Positions 35,884-45,148 of a stretch of 64,000 nt of DNA are shown piece after piece (position 1 is the first letter of the stretch; every line of letters begins with the position of its first letter). A program made the translations under genes and the position numbers. The notes beneath the pieces were generated by a model. The model was not told the origin of the DNA. It searched no databases and saw only the letters and a program-made list of their open reading frames with translations. The stretch is from contig JAKVCU010000060.1 of assembly GCA_022448955.1 (NCBI GenBank), positions 16,170 to 80,169 on the forward strand, in the 5' to 3' direction. The stretch comes from Saprospiraceae bacterium (GTDB taxonomy: Bacteria > Bacteroidota > Bacteroidia > Chitinophagales > Saprospiraceae).

Positions 35884-37503
35884 ATGAAGTATATAGTTGT
35901 TTTTTGCTTGGCCATGTTCACAGCTTTTGGTGCCTTTGCTCAAGATACTGAACTTGAAACGGGCGAAGTGGATGTCATTAAAAGCTTTGATGCTCGTCTT
36001 TTAGAAACCATTAGGCTCAACATTTCTCCGGTCCTTCCACCTTTGGATACTACGACTAGAAGACAGACTTATAATGTTCGTGGTAAAGCGATTGAAGTCG
36101 AATATCTTCCACCAAAGATTCGTCCATTAGCTATGAAGGGGGATGCTTTACAGAAAAACTACAATGGTTATGCCAGATTTGGTGTAGGCACGCCTGGCGC
36201 ATTTGCGGGGGAAGCGGCCTATCATATTTCACCTAATGAGCGATTCATCATGGACTTAGATTTTCGCCATCAATCTGCCAATAATGATCAAAATGTAGAA
36301 AATCAACGTTTTTCCTATAATGGTCTGAAATTAGATGGTACCTACTATTTTGATCAAGGATTTGCGGTAAATGGCAAATTGGGGTATTCTTCTGACATGG
36401 TCCACTACTATGGATATAACGAACTAGACGAAAATCGTAGTTTTGATAAAGATGCTGTCAAACAGAATTTTTCCATTTTTGATGCGGGGGTCAATATTTT
36501 TAATGGCACACGGACCGTTGCTGATTTTAATTATAGTGCAGGATTGGATTTCTACTTCATGGAAGACAATGCAGCTGCTAGAGAGAATGGAATTGACATC
36601 AAACTAAATGGTACTAAGTGGTTTAACGAAAAGCATCCATTAAGTATTACGTTAAGAACTGATTTCACCAACTATAGAGATACATCTGATCAAAGTTTAA
36701 ACAATCTTTATTTGCAACCTAATTTCACCTATCACGGCGATGGTTTTAAAGTAAAGATAGGAGCCAATTTAGCATCCAATAAAGATAACATCAGATTTTT
36801 CCCAGATATTGAGTTGAGTGCTAATATTGTTAGTGGTATTGTTACGGCTTATGTAGGAGCAGGAGGTGATTTACAAAAAAATAATTTCCGTAACCTAGCG
36901 AATTATAATCCTTTTATCTCATCCCGAAATACGATCAAAAACACTGCATATTACAGTTATTATGGTGGGATTAGAGGAACCTTTCAAGGATTTGATTATG
37001 ATATCCAAGCAGGTTTCAAGACAGCTGAGGACTTAGCACTTTATCAGTGGAATCAAGATACCATAGCAAAGTTTAATGTAGTATATGATACTGCCTCAAT
37101 TTTCACTTTGAAAGCATCTACTATGGCCACCCTATTCGAGGGTTTCTCTTTGATTGCTTCGGTAGGCCAGAATATTTATACACTGGATAGAGAAGAAGAG
37201 GCTTGGCATTTACCAGCATTGACGCTCAACATAGGCGGGCGTTACAAAATAATGAACGATCAACTCCAGCTATTTGCGGACTTATTCTTTGAAAATGGTG
37301 TTCCTTATATTAATCGACAAACAGATCAAGCGGAAACACTGAATGCCTTATTTGATCTAAGTGCTGGGGCAGAATTTTTCTTTACAGAGAACATAGGAAT
37401 ATATCTACAACTTAACAATATCGCTAATAACAAGCGCGAGCGGTGGGTTAACTATCCAATTTATGGTTTTAACGCCTTATTTGGCGTTTCAGCCCGTTTC
37501 TGA
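35884..37503 (+). CDS. Outer-membrane beta-barrel protein, partner of the TPR protein
   Basis: This 539-aa protein starts at ATG 35884, giving a clean signal peptide (AMFTAFGAFAQ). The frame is open upstream into the TPR gene, but the extra residues there are not a signal. After a short periplasmic segment (~25-85; SPVLPPLDTTTRRQ), amphipathic strands with alternating aromatic residues continue to the end (YARFGVGTPGAFAGEAAYHI, LDFYFMEDN, YYGGIRGTFQGFDYDIQAGF). The last residue is Phe (LFGVSARF), as in many barrel proteins. It resembles the barrel half of TonB receptors without a plug domain. Substrate is unknown. Confidence 0.82.
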   Translation: MKYIVVFCLAMFTAFGAFAQDTELETGEVDVIKSFDARLLETIRLNISPVLPPLDTTTRRQTYNVRGKAIEVEYLPPKIRPLAMKGDALQKNYNGYARFGVGTPGAFAGEAAYHISPNERFIMDLDFRHQSANNDQNVENQRFSYNGLKLDGTYYFDQGFAVNGKLGYSSDMVHYYGYNELDENRSFDKDAVKQNFSIFDAGVNIFNGTRTVADFNYSAGLDFYFMEDNAAARENGIDIKLNGTKWFNEKHPLSITLRTDFTNYRDTSDQSLNNLYLQPNFTYHGDGFKVKIGANLASNKDNIRFFPDIELSANIVSGIVTAYVGAGGDLQKNNFRNLANYNPFISSRNTIKNTAYYSYYGGIRGTFQGFDYDIQAGFKTAEDLALYQWNQDTIAKFNVVYDTASIFTLKASTMATLFEGFSLIASVGQNIYTLDREEEAWHLPALTLNIGGRYKIMNDQLQLFADLFFENGVPYINRQTDQAETLNALFDLSAGAEFFFTENIGIYLQLNNIANNKRERWVNYPIYGFNALFGVSARF

Positions 37504-37520
37504 TCCGTAAGAACTTTTTC

Positions 37521-37557
37521 AAAAGGGGGTTTAGGTAAATACATCTAACCCCCTTTT
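37521..37557 (+). terminator. Terminator of the TPR/barrel operon
   Basis: AAAAGGGGGTTTAG (37521-37534) pairs with CTAACCCCCTTTT (37545-37557), with one bulge. Confidence 0.82.
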
Positions 37558-37737
37558 GCATTTATCCAAATAATATTTGTAATAATTATTTTAAAGTAAA
37601 ATATTCATCTACTTTGAAATATTAATAAAAAACTATAAATTAGAAATATTGAAATCAACAGCACAAACAAAAAATTAAAATATGGGTTAAACCAACATAC
37701 GTTCAAATCTTTCCTTAATCTTTAAAATCGCATTAAT

Positions 37738-37992
37738 ATGAATATCACTTTTGATGAGTTGCGAGAAATCAAACACAGTTTACCGACTGGTAGTGTAAGT
37801 CGTATCGCACAACAATTGAAAATTGACGAGCAAACCGTTCGCAATTATTTCGGTGCCAACAATTTTCAGGAAGGACTACCTACCGGAAAACATCTTCAAC
37901 CTGGTCCTCAGGGTGGTATAGTCAGTATTCAAAACACGCAGATTCTGGACCTTGCCAGAAAAATTATTCAGGATAGCGAAGCAGAAGCTTAA
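37738..37992 (+). CDS. Small helix-turn-helix protein
   Basis: This 84-aa protein has a helix-turn-helix-like segment (SVSRIAQQLKIDEQTVRNYFG), followed by a Gly/Pro-rich linker (PGPQGGIVSIQ) and a C-terminal helix (ILDLARKIIQDSE). I recall such short proteins in many Bacteroidota as putative DNA-binding proteins. The target is unknown. It stands alone between two terminators. Confidence 0.78.
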   Translation: MNITFDELREIKHSLPTGSVSRIAQQLKIDEQTVRNYFGANNFQEGLPTGKHLQPGPQGGIVSIQNTQILDLARKIIQDSEAEA

Positions 37993-38023
37993 TTTTTGCT
38001 TTCCAGCAAAAATCTACAACAGA

Positions 38024-38055
38024 AAAGGGGCAATCGAGTTTTCGATTGCCCCTTT
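38024..38055. terminator. Bidirectional terminator
   Basis: AAAGGGGCAATCGA (38024-38037) and TCGATTGCCCCTTT (38042-38055) form a perfect 14-bp stem between the small HTH gene and the convergent methyltransferase gene. A second inverted repeat TTTTTGCT/AGCAAAAA lies just before (about 37993-38012). Confidence 0.9.
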
Positions 38056-38061
38056 CTAGTT

Positions 38062-38787
38062 TCACATTTTCAAGTAAAAAGCCTTCGTCAATGCGATATA
38101 TTCTTCTGTCCATTCATTTCTACCTTCATACTGAATAATGAGCTCATCTTTTTTAAGGTCCTTAGGTGCTCGCCCAAATTCCATTAGAAGTCGCTCTATT
38201 GGCTTTTCTACTTTAGGTTTAACCTCTGTTATCCTATGGCAATAGAGGCTATAACGTTCTGCTAGTTCCTTAAATCGAAGGCCTTCTATCAACGGTAAGA
38301 CCAAGGCAAACCTTCCTTTTTCACTCAGCAAAGTCCTTACTGCTGACAACAAATCACCATGTGGTAATTTTACGGTATGTCTTACACTGTTACGATCCTG
38401 TTTGAAAGAAAAAGTTCCCCCGGAGAAGAAAGGTGGATTACTTACGATTAAATCATAAGGTCCTTTTCTGGCCTTTGCAAAATCTTGAACAGAAGTATGA
38501 AAAGCAGATAAGCGATCAGCCCAAGGGCATTTAGCCATATTCTCTTGAGTCTGTTCAAAAGATAGCTCATCAATTTCTACACCATGTATGTGAGCATAGG
38601 TATTTCGTTGCCCTAGCATGATCCCAATCACCCCACTACCTGTTCCTATATCTAGAATATGCTCTGCTCCTTCCACATCAACCCAAGCTCCTAAAAGAAC
38701 ACCGTCTGTTCCAATTTTCATGGAGCATTTATCCTGACGTATTTCAAACTGCTTAAACTTAAAAGTCTGTTCTTTTTCTATTTTCAT
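38062..38787 (-). CDS. trmN6: tRNA1(Val) (adenine(37)-N6)-methyltransferase
   Basis: This 241-aa class I methyltransferase is related to E. coli YfiC/TrmN6 and modifies A37 of tRNA1(Val). SAM-binding motif I is ILDIGTGSGVIGIML, an acidic residue is in GVEIDELS and the catalytic motif IV is VSNPPFF. The N-terminal FEIRQDKCSMKIGTDGVLLGAW is typical of the family. I chose ATG 38787; a TTG six codons upstream is less likely. A TATCTTTG -7 box lies at 38836-38843. Confidence 0.9.
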   Translation of the reverse strand: MKIEKEQTFKFKQFEIRQDKCSMKIGTDGVLLGAWVDVEGAEHILDIGTGSGVIGIMLGQRNTYAHIHGVEIDELSFEQTQENMAKCPWADRLSAFHTSVQDFAKARKGPYDLIVSNPPFFSGGTFSFKQDRNSVRHTVKLPHGDLLSAVRTLLSEKGRFALVLPLIEGLRFKELAERYSLYCHRITEVKPKVEKPIERLLMEFGRAPKDLKKDELIIQYEGRNEWTEEYIALTKAFYLKM

Positions 38788-38835
38788 AAATTTGGATTTT
38801 CCCAAAATTGACGCTCATTTTTCTTCCAACAATAA

Positions 38836-38843
38836 CAAAGATA
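38836..38843 (-). promoter_or_regulatory. -7 box (TATCTTTG) for trmN6
   Basis: It is a TAnnTTTG match on the minus strand, with an expected start of transcription about 40 bases before the ATG. No -33 TTG is at standard spacing. Confidence 0.42.
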
Positions 38844-39265
38844 AAGAGAACAAAGATGTCGAAGAAATTGAGTACATCTTAGCATCTCATTATAAAAGTA
38901 GGGAAAGAAAGCAGGCCTAATTAAAAATTACCAACAATAATACATAGCAATTCAATCTAGGTTTATATCAAGTGTCAATATCTTAAAAAAAGATTGTTTT
39001 CGTGCAGAATTGGAAAGAAGATAGAACAAATACTTCATTTTACCACCATTATCATTAGAGCATAAAAAAGCAGCGGCATATTCATATCCAAAAAAACAGG
39101 AACTAAGGGCATGTTTAAATCTTCTACTGCATGAAAACCAATGCTATGAAAACTATGCGTCCAATTGGATCGGTCACTTAGCTCACTAAGCTCTTCTCTT
39201 TGAACAAAACTTAAACATACATTAAAAAGCAAAATTGGAAGGATGGAAAAGGTAGCAGTACTATA
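38844..39265. other. Gene-poor region; a doubtful 88-codon ORF
   Basis: A minus-strand ORF (39035-39301) encodes a hydrophobic 88-residue peptide (MPLVPVFLDMNMPLLFYALM). It starts inside an inverted repeat and has no family resemblance that I recognise. I treat it as non-coding or a gene remnant. Nothing else is visible in the rest. Confidence 0.4.
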
Positions 39266-39305
39266 GTTAATGGCTAATGGCATTTTATCACCATTAACCA
39301 TTAAC
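39266..39305. repeat. Inverted repeat made of TTAATGG units
   Basis: GTTAATGGCTAATGG (39266-39280) pairs with CCATTAACCATTAAC (39291-39305) with one mismatch. The right arm is itself a tandem CCATTAA repeat. It lies 10 bases after the stop of the DUF5689 lipoprotein gene and could be its terminator, though a T run is absent. Confidence 0.7.
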
Positions 39306-39315
39306 CATTAGCAAT

Positions 39316-41337
39316 CTAGTTGATATCATTCAAATTGCGAATAACAATTTGAGGATCATTAAACTGACTCACAATCGCTGTAAGTGTTACTTCATCACTA
39401 GGCAATGCGGTACTGGAGAAAGAAGCATCACCGCGCGTAAACATCCCAATAGAACCAGATGCATCTGTAATAGTTGTCAAACCATTATAAACACCATCTG
39501 CACCACTAATAGAAACGCCAGAAATTACGACTAAAGTGGACTCCCAGTCTTCTAAATTATCAATTACTTCTTGCACGGTCGCTACCCTTGGATCAGGCAA
39601 TGTACCATTGCCAAAACTTAGAGCACTTTCATTAGGAACGTTATTTACCTGCAGCAAGCCATTAAACTCAGATAATTCTTCACCACTTACTACAACTTCC
39701 AATTCTTCGCCCAAAGCAAAAGAATGTACATCTTCAAAACGGACAACTATTCCACCAGATCCATCCTGTATAACAAGATTACGGCCTGTTAAGTTACCAT
39801 TATTTATATCAGAAATAACGATACCTCTAATTTTGCGTTCATTAGGAGCAACCGATGAACCACCTTCAAATAAATCACGTAATTCCATAATATCCATTTG
39901 AACTGGATCACCGCCGCCAGTTGAGCCACCGCCAGTTACATCATCGCCATTACGCATATTCAATTGTACCCCATTAAAATCTCCTACTAATGCCACTAAT
40001 TCTACACTTCCACTTGGTAATGCATCCTCGGCAAAGGAAGCACCATTACGCGTAAACATCGGGATAGTACCCGTCGCATCTGTAACCGTTCTTGGACCAG
40101 CGAAATTACTACCACCAGTAATGGTAGCATCCATCACTTTTACAACAGTAGACTCCCATTGCTCTGCATTCGCTGTAATTTCAGCGATTGTTGCTTCTCT
40201 GGGAGTAGGTAGAACCCCTGTTCCCAAATTTGTAACATTTAAAAGAGGAACATTATTTACTTGTAATAAGCCACTAAATTCAGATAATTCCTGACCGCTT
40301 ACATTCACCTCAATTTCTGTACCTAATGGCAGATTGTGGAAGTCAGTAAAACGAACAACGATACCACCTGTAGCATCTTGAACCATTAAGTTCTGCCCTA
40401 CAATATTTGCAGCGTCATCATCAGAAACGATCACCCCTTTGATTTTTTTACCTGATGGCCCTTCTGTTCCACCTGTTGCAAATAGCTCTCTTAATTCAAT
40501 GATGTCCATTTGTTCTAAATCGCCACCTACAACGGAGCCATCACAGCGCTCAGCTGCAAACTGTATATCATCTGTATCGCGAATAGTCAATTGGATATCA
40601 TCACGGAATCTACCTAGTACAGCCGTTAATGAACCATTTCCTGTTGGTGTCAGCTCACTAGCGAAATCAGAGAAAGAACTTGTACGAAGTATAATGGTAC
40701 GAGTATTACAATCCTGGATGTTCAAATTAGTAGAAATAACACCAGCGTAAGTTCCACCTGCCGCTTCTGGCGCAAACTCAACATCGTTCAACTGAACTAA
40801 TGTATTCAATTTACTTGATAAGAAAGTAGGGTCATCTAATTGATCGATCGTGATCACTTCAGGCGTAACCTCTTGCCCTGTTTTACCTGGAATAACAAAG
40901 TCTTCCACTAAAACTTCCTCGATAGCATCACCTTCTACGGTGCCACTAATTTGCGGCAACTCTGCGAAGTCCCCTACAAATAGTCCTTGGCAGCGCACAA
41001 AAACCTCACTTCCTTGAGGGTAAACATCAGAAAGTCCTACCAAATTCAAGCGAATTTGGATACCACCTGTTTCATCTTCGATCGTAAGATTTTTAAAGAA
41101 GTTACCAGATAGGTCATCTGCGATTACCACACCGCGGATAATAAGATCATCTTCTACTAAAACAGCATCATTACCAATAGTATGTAATGCCTTTAATTCT
41201 GCAATAGTCGTATTTGCTGCGATATCTGCTAAACCATCTAAGCTGGGCTCATCAAATTCTAAATCCACACAAGCTGTAAAAGTTGTTGCAAGTAGAGCTA
41301 TTGCTAAAAATAAATTGAAATTTTTGAAAAATTTCAT
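39316..41337 (-). CDS. Lipoprotein with three DUF5689-type domains
   Basis: This 673-aa surface lipoprotein has a signal ending TTFTAC with Cys23. The first domain (~35-265) is a recognisable DUF5689 OB-like domain (IIRGVVIADDLSGNFFKNL, IEDETGGIQIRL, GSEVFVRCQGLFVGDF). Two further copies (~275-470, ~480-673) each begin MDI-ELR-LF, contain QDATGGIVVRF or QDGSGGIVVRF and LSEFxGLLQVNNVP, and end with the ND tail. Such proteins usually accompany a TonB receptor and help capture a substrate. Here the receptor is the upstream gene, 57 bases away. Confidence 0.88.
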   Translation of the reverse strand: MKFFKNFNLFLAIALLATTFTACVDLEFDEPSLDGLADIAANTTIAELKALHTIGNDAVLVEDDLIIRGVVIADDLSGNFFKNLTIEDETGGIQIRLNLVGLSDVYPQGSEVFVRCQGLFVGDFAELPQISGTVEGDAIEEVLVEDFVIPGKTGQEVTPEVITIDQLDDPTFLSSKLNTLVQLNDVEFAPEAAGGTYAGVISTNLNIQDCNTRTIILRTSSFSDFASELTPTGNGSLTAVLGRFRDDIQLTIRDTDDIQFAAERCDGSVVGGDLEQMDIIELRELFATGGTEGPSGKKIKGVIVSDDDAANIVGQNLMVQDATGGIVVRFTDFHNLPLGTEIEVNVSGQELSEFSGLLQVNNVPLLNVTNLGTGVLPTPREATIAEITANAEQWESTVVKVMDATITGGSNFAGPRTVTDATGTIPMFTRNGASFAEDALPSGSVELVALVGDFNGVQLNMRNGDDVTGGGSTGGGDPVQMDIMELRDLFEGGSSVAPNERKIRGIVISDINNGNLTGRNLVIQDGSGGIVVRFEDVHSFALGEELEVVVSGEELSEFNGLLQVNNVPNESALSFGNGTLPDPRVATVQEVIDNLEDWESTLVVISGVSISGADGVYNGLTTITDASGSIGMFTRGDASFSSTALPSDEVTLTAIVSQFNDPQIVIRNLNDIN

Positions 41338-41394
41338 TGTTCTATTATTTATAAATTTTGAATAAAGCTAGCGTATTATTCACTAGCTCATTGT

Positions 41395-44253
41395 TTATAT
41401 TCTAAGAGAAAGATTCACGAAATAAGTACGTCCAAAGCTATAAAAATAGCGATTTGGAAACAGGTCAACATCCTTTCCTTCAAAATCAAAACGGAACTGT
41501 TCGTACCCACCTGTGATAAAGTCTTGATTATCTAGAATGTTGCTGACACCTACATTTAAGTAGATAAAGAAGCTTGAACTTTGTGTTCTAACTCTCCAAG
41601 ATTTACCACCGAATAAATCCAAAGTGAATGCAGATGGTGCTTTTTCTTGATCAAGGATATCGTTCCAAAGGTCAGAATCTGGTTCGATGGCTTGGCCAGG
41701 GAATTGTGGTTCACCTGCCACCAAAGAAATAGCTTCTAAACTTCTTCTTAATGGATAAACATCAATCCATACATTATCGAAGTAATTCAAGTTAAGGTTC
41801 AAGAACCAATAATCAGGAGAATTATAATTAATACCAATGCTATATGCCGTCTGAGGCGTACCTGGTACATTAAAGTTCTTCATAAAGATCGTTTGGAAGT
41901 TACCTTCCAATAAGTTGCTTGTACTAAATTCTGAGTACAATTCAGCGTCTGTTGGTCTGCTTGTGTAGATATACTGACCGAGAGCAGCAACTGCATTAAA
42001 TTTCAAGCCTGGTAACAATCCAGAGACATCAATTTCGCCAGCTAATTCCAGCCCTGCATGTTGAATATCTAATCCTCTCATGATAAAGGAGAAAAATGCA
42101 TTATCTCCATTAGCTTGATTAAGGTTAAATCTTTCGTTATCATCTAAGAATAATACTCTATTGTAAGTTCTATTCTTAAAGGTAGTATAATAGCCCATTG
42201 CACGAATCTTTGCGTAGGGCGCTTTCAGCAAATAACCAGCTTCGATAGAAGTAATTTGCTCTTGTTCTAGATTACCTACTAAAAGGTTCTGTGTTCTTGG
42301 TGTGATGAAAGCATTACGAGAGAATGGTGCTCTCATTTGGAAAGAAGCATTTGCAATCAGGTAGTTACGACCATCAATTTTGTAGGTAGCACCTAATTTA
42401 CCTCCATAATCAAAGAAAGAAGCTTCTTCTGACTTGCCTTGTGAATTTTCAGGAGCACGGCCATTTCTATATAAACCGTTTCTCCAAAATCTTTTTTGAC
42501 TAGCATTAGCAGCAAGGAAGAAATCGAACTTACGGAAACGGAATTCAGACTGCACCCATGCCCCTAGATTACGATTATGGATTTCATAGTTAAATCCAAA
42601 AACATCTCCTTCTGTCACAGCACGGTTAGGGTTATCCAAATTATTTTGTTCTTGGGTATCTACTTGTCCAGAAACTCTAAACTTGTTTACATCCAAGAAA
42701 TAATCTGCGCCCAGCAAATCATCCACTGTTTTAAAGGTGTGATTTACTTGCCATTGATAACTCAAGCCACCAGCGATAGTGACGTTGTCATTTAAAATGC
42801 TTTCTATATTAGTGTAGAAGTTTGCCGTTTGGCTATCAAATCGACGTTCTTCTATGATATATTTAGCGCGCTGTCCAGTTACGTTATTCCCTTCAATACC
42901 GCCAGCATTAATAACAGTTTGGAAATTGCGAGGACTTTGGTTAGCCGCATACATGGCATTCCAATCTAACTGTAGTAAGTCTGGATTATTTTGGAATTGT
43001 TGTAATACCGCATCAAACTGATCATTATCCACAAAACTTGGCAATCGACGATAATAATCAGGCCTTGGATCATCGCCATCTCCCCATTCGATAGCCGTCG
43101 TACCATATCTACCATCTTGGAAAGAAACTGCCGTGGTAAGATTCGTTCTTTCAGATATCTTAAGATCATGACGAAGAATAGCCATTGGTTGATTACTAGT
43201 AGCTATTCTAGCATTCCTTTTTTCGCCATTTTGATAACCCCAGTTAGGATTGTAATAATTATTACCAGACAAATCATACAATTCTTGGGTAGATGCAGCT
43301 GATCGACCACGTTTATTTGGCGCACCAAATACGGTAAGGTTGATTATATTATTGTCATTGATTTTCTTATCAACGGATAAGAAATAGCTGTATGCATCAT
43401 AAGGTGTACCATCGATATACCCCTCTTCTGCCCAACGGCGAGAACCTGATAAAGTAAACGCCCAGCCATTCTTCAATAATCCAGTGGAATAAGTTGCCAT
43501 TACACGGTTGCGGTAAGTACGATTAGAAACAGCATAAGAAGCACGCACTTGCTTTCTCTGACGAGAAGCACGTGTATCGATGCTAGAAGCACCACCAATA
43601 CCTCCATAAGCATAAGGTGTAGCTCCTAATCCAACCGTATTACTACGGTTACGAAGTACGTCATTCAGGCCTCCCCACACGCTCCAAATTACACGACCAT
43701 TATCGAGGTCATTCATTGGAATACCGTTAAGCATCAACTGTGTATCCTCTGAATCATAACCTCTAATTCTGAATCGAGCAGGACCAAAGACAAAGGCTGC
43801 AGTGGAGATAAACACATCTCTTGAAGCGGTCAAGATTCCCGATATACTCGAGGCGCCTTCACTCTCTAGGTCGTTTGTGGACAAGCTTACGGTAGGGATC
43901 AAATCTTCTGCGGCGATTTGGTCAATATCTTCTTTTGGTTCTAGTCGGATGGTACCGACGCTTTGTGTGTTTGCGTTTCCTATACTAACTTCTTTGTCTA
44001 CTGCTTGATAACCATCTTTAGATATCGTCAAGACAAGGTTCATATTTGAACCAGATACACGTAAGCTAAAATTTCCTTCAGGGTCAGAAAATGCTGACGA
44101 ATTTAGCTGACGAATTTCTACCCCGGGGATAGCTTCGTCTGTTTGTGCGTCTTGAATACGTCCTTTGATGATAGTTACTTGTGCAGATAGAGAAGAGGAG
44201 ATAGAGAAACAGATGCAAACCAATGCGATGAGATTTCTCGATAATTTGGACAT
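41395..44253 (-). CDS. TonB-dependent receptor, partner of the DUF5689 lipoprotein
   Basis: This 952-aa outer-membrane receptor has a signal peptide (ISSSLSAQ) and a carboxypeptidase-like domain (IKGRIQDAQTDEAIPGVEI). The plug follows (RFRIRGYDSEDTQLMLNGIP, NTVGLGATPYAYGGIGGASS), then a large barrel ending YFVNLSLRI. Such barrels import large or scarce substrates using TonB energy. I chose ATG 44253 rather than 44298, because a TACCTTTG promoter box lies between them. It is the first gene of an operon with the DUF5689 lipoprotein and faces the lipocalin and nuclease genes. Confidence 0.93.
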   Translation of the reverse strand: MSKLSRNLIALVCICFSISSSLSAQVTIIKGRIQDAQTDEAIPGVEIRQLNSSAFSDPEGNFSLRVSGSNMNLVLTISKDGYQAVDKEVSIGNANTQSVGTIRLEPKEDIDQIAAEDLIPTVSLSTNDLESEGASSISGILTASRDVFISTAAFVFGPARFRIRGYDSEDTQLMLNGIPMNDLDNGRVIWSVWGGLNDVLRNRSNTVGLGATPYAYGGIGGASSIDTRASRQRKQVRASYAVSNRTYRNRVMATYSTGLLKNGWAFTLSGSRRWAEEGYIDGTPYDAYSYFLSVDKKINDNNIINLTVFGAPNKRGRSAASTQELYDLSGNNYYNPNWGYQNGEKRNARIATSNQPMAILRHDLKISERTNLTTAVSFQDGRYGTTAIEWGDGDDPRPDYYRRLPSFVDNDQFDAVLQQFQNNPDLLQLDWNAMYAANQSPRNFQTVINAGGIEGNNVTGQRAKYIIEERRFDSQTANFYTNIESILNDNVTIAGGLSYQWQVNHTFKTVDDLLGADYFLDVNKFRVSGQVDTQEQNNLDNPNRAVTEGDVFGFNYEIHNRNLGAWVQSEFRFRKFDFFLAANASQKRFWRNGLYRNGRAPENSQGKSEEASFFDYGGKLGATYKIDGRNYLIANASFQMRAPFSRNAFITPRTQNLLVGNLEQEQITSIEAGYLLKAPYAKIRAMGYYTTFKNRTYNRVLFLDDNERFNLNQANGDNAFFSFIMRGLDIQHAGLELAGEIDVSGLLPGLKFNAVAALGQYIYTSRPTDAELYSEFSTSNLLEGNFQTIFMKNFNVPGTPQTAYSIGINYNSPDYWFLNLNLNYFDNVWIDVYPLRRSLEAISLVAGEPQFPGQAIEPDSDLWNDILDQEKAPSAFTLDLFGGKSWRVRTQSSSFFIYLNVGVSNILDNQDFITGGYEQFRFDFEGKDVDLFPNRYFYSFGRTYFVNLSLRI

Positions 44254-44281
44254 AATTTTCAAAAAAAACTTTTGTGAGCCG

Positions 44282-44289
44282 CAAAGGTA
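44282..44289 (-). promoter_or_regulatory. -7 box (TACCTTTG) for the TonB/DUF5689 operon
   Basis: It matches TAnnTTTG on the minus strand, 29 bases before the ATG at 44253. It fixes the start codon because the alternative (44298) lies upstream of it. No spaced -33 TTG was found. Confidence 0.5.
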
Positions 44290-44543
44290 ACATTTCAATT
44301 AGATATGCATAGATTTATTCAAAAAATTAACATAAAGTTCATCCGAATATTGTCTTTTTTATCCCTAACTTCGCCCAAGTTTTATAGATTTCAGCTAGTT
44401 TTAGCTGAGCTGAATAAAATAAAATTTGGTGGGATTAGAGTTTCATCCATAAACTTTACAAAACCCAGCATCCTATATCCAATTGAACTTTGTTCGTATT
44501 TTGGGGTATTGATGTGATATATGATTCAAGAAAACGTAACAAG

Positions 44544-45065
44544 ATGATCGATAAAATATTTGTTGTCTTTGCAATAGTGTTAGCCTGTACATCATGTGTT
44601 AGTATACCTGAGGGGGCTACTGCTGTATCGCCATTTGACATCAATCAATACAAGGGTACATGGTATGAAATTGCTAGGATGGATCTAAAATTTGAGCGAA
44701 ACCTCAATAACACTACCGCTACTTACACTTTAAAAGAAGATGGAACTGTAGAAGTAAAAAACAGAGGTTATAACTATGTTAAGGAAGAATGGACGGAAGC
44801 CATAGGAAAGGCCAAATTTGTAGGTGACAATACTAAAGGAAGGTTAAAAGTCTCCTTTTTTGGTCCCTTTTATGGCGCTTACAACGTCATAGCATTAGAT
44901 CAAGACTATCAATATGCTTTGGTAGCAGGTGGGGATGTTGATTACATGTGGATTTTATCAAGGGAAAACAGCATACCCGATACCATTAAAGAAAATTATT
45001 TGGCGAAAGCCAAAGTACTGGGTTTCAAAACAGATGAACTCATTTGGGTAGAACACGACAAATAG
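44544..45065 (+). CDS. blc: Bacterial lipocalin (Blc-type lipoprotein)
   Basis: This 173-aa lipoprotein has a signal with ACTSC (Cys18). It carries the lipocalin GxW motif KGTWYEIARMDLKFERNL and the Blc-typical VSFFGPFYGAYNVIALD and MWILSRENSIPD segments. It binds lysophospholipids or other lipids at the outer membrane and is often induced under envelope stress. The frame is open upstream, but ATG 44544 gives the signal peptide. It is divergent from the TonB/DUF5689 operon and precedes the nuclease gene by 83 bases. Confidence 0.94.
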   Translation: MIDKIFVVFAIVLACTSCVSIPEGATAVSPFDINQYKGTWYEIARMDLKFERNLNNTTATYTLKEDGTVEVKNRGYNYVKEEWTEAIGKAKFVGDNTKGRLKVSFFGPFYGAYNVIALDQDYQYALVAGGDVDYMWILSRENSIPDTIKENYLAKAKVLGFKTDELIWVEHDK

Positions 45066-45090
45066 TAGAAGCATACTTGCACAGTATCTC

Positions 45091-45113
45091 TAGCCTGAAA
45101 GCTGATGCTAGGC
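45091..45113. repeat. Short inverted repeat before the nuclease gene
   Basis: CTAGCC and its near complement (GCTAGG) bracket TGAAAGCTGAT. The following GGTACAATAAAA resembles the GGTATAATAAA centre of the dispersed element at 24773, so it may be an eroded fragment of the same family. Evidence is weak. Confidence 0.35.
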
Positions 45114-45148
45114 AGCAACTGGTACAATAAAAACTAGAAAACTATATA

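Noticed and set aside
39035..39301. 88-codon minus-strand hydrophobic ORF
   Set aside because: It begins inside an inverted repeat of TTAATGG units, lacks a recognisable family and a clear ribosome site. I kept it only as a doubtful remnant.
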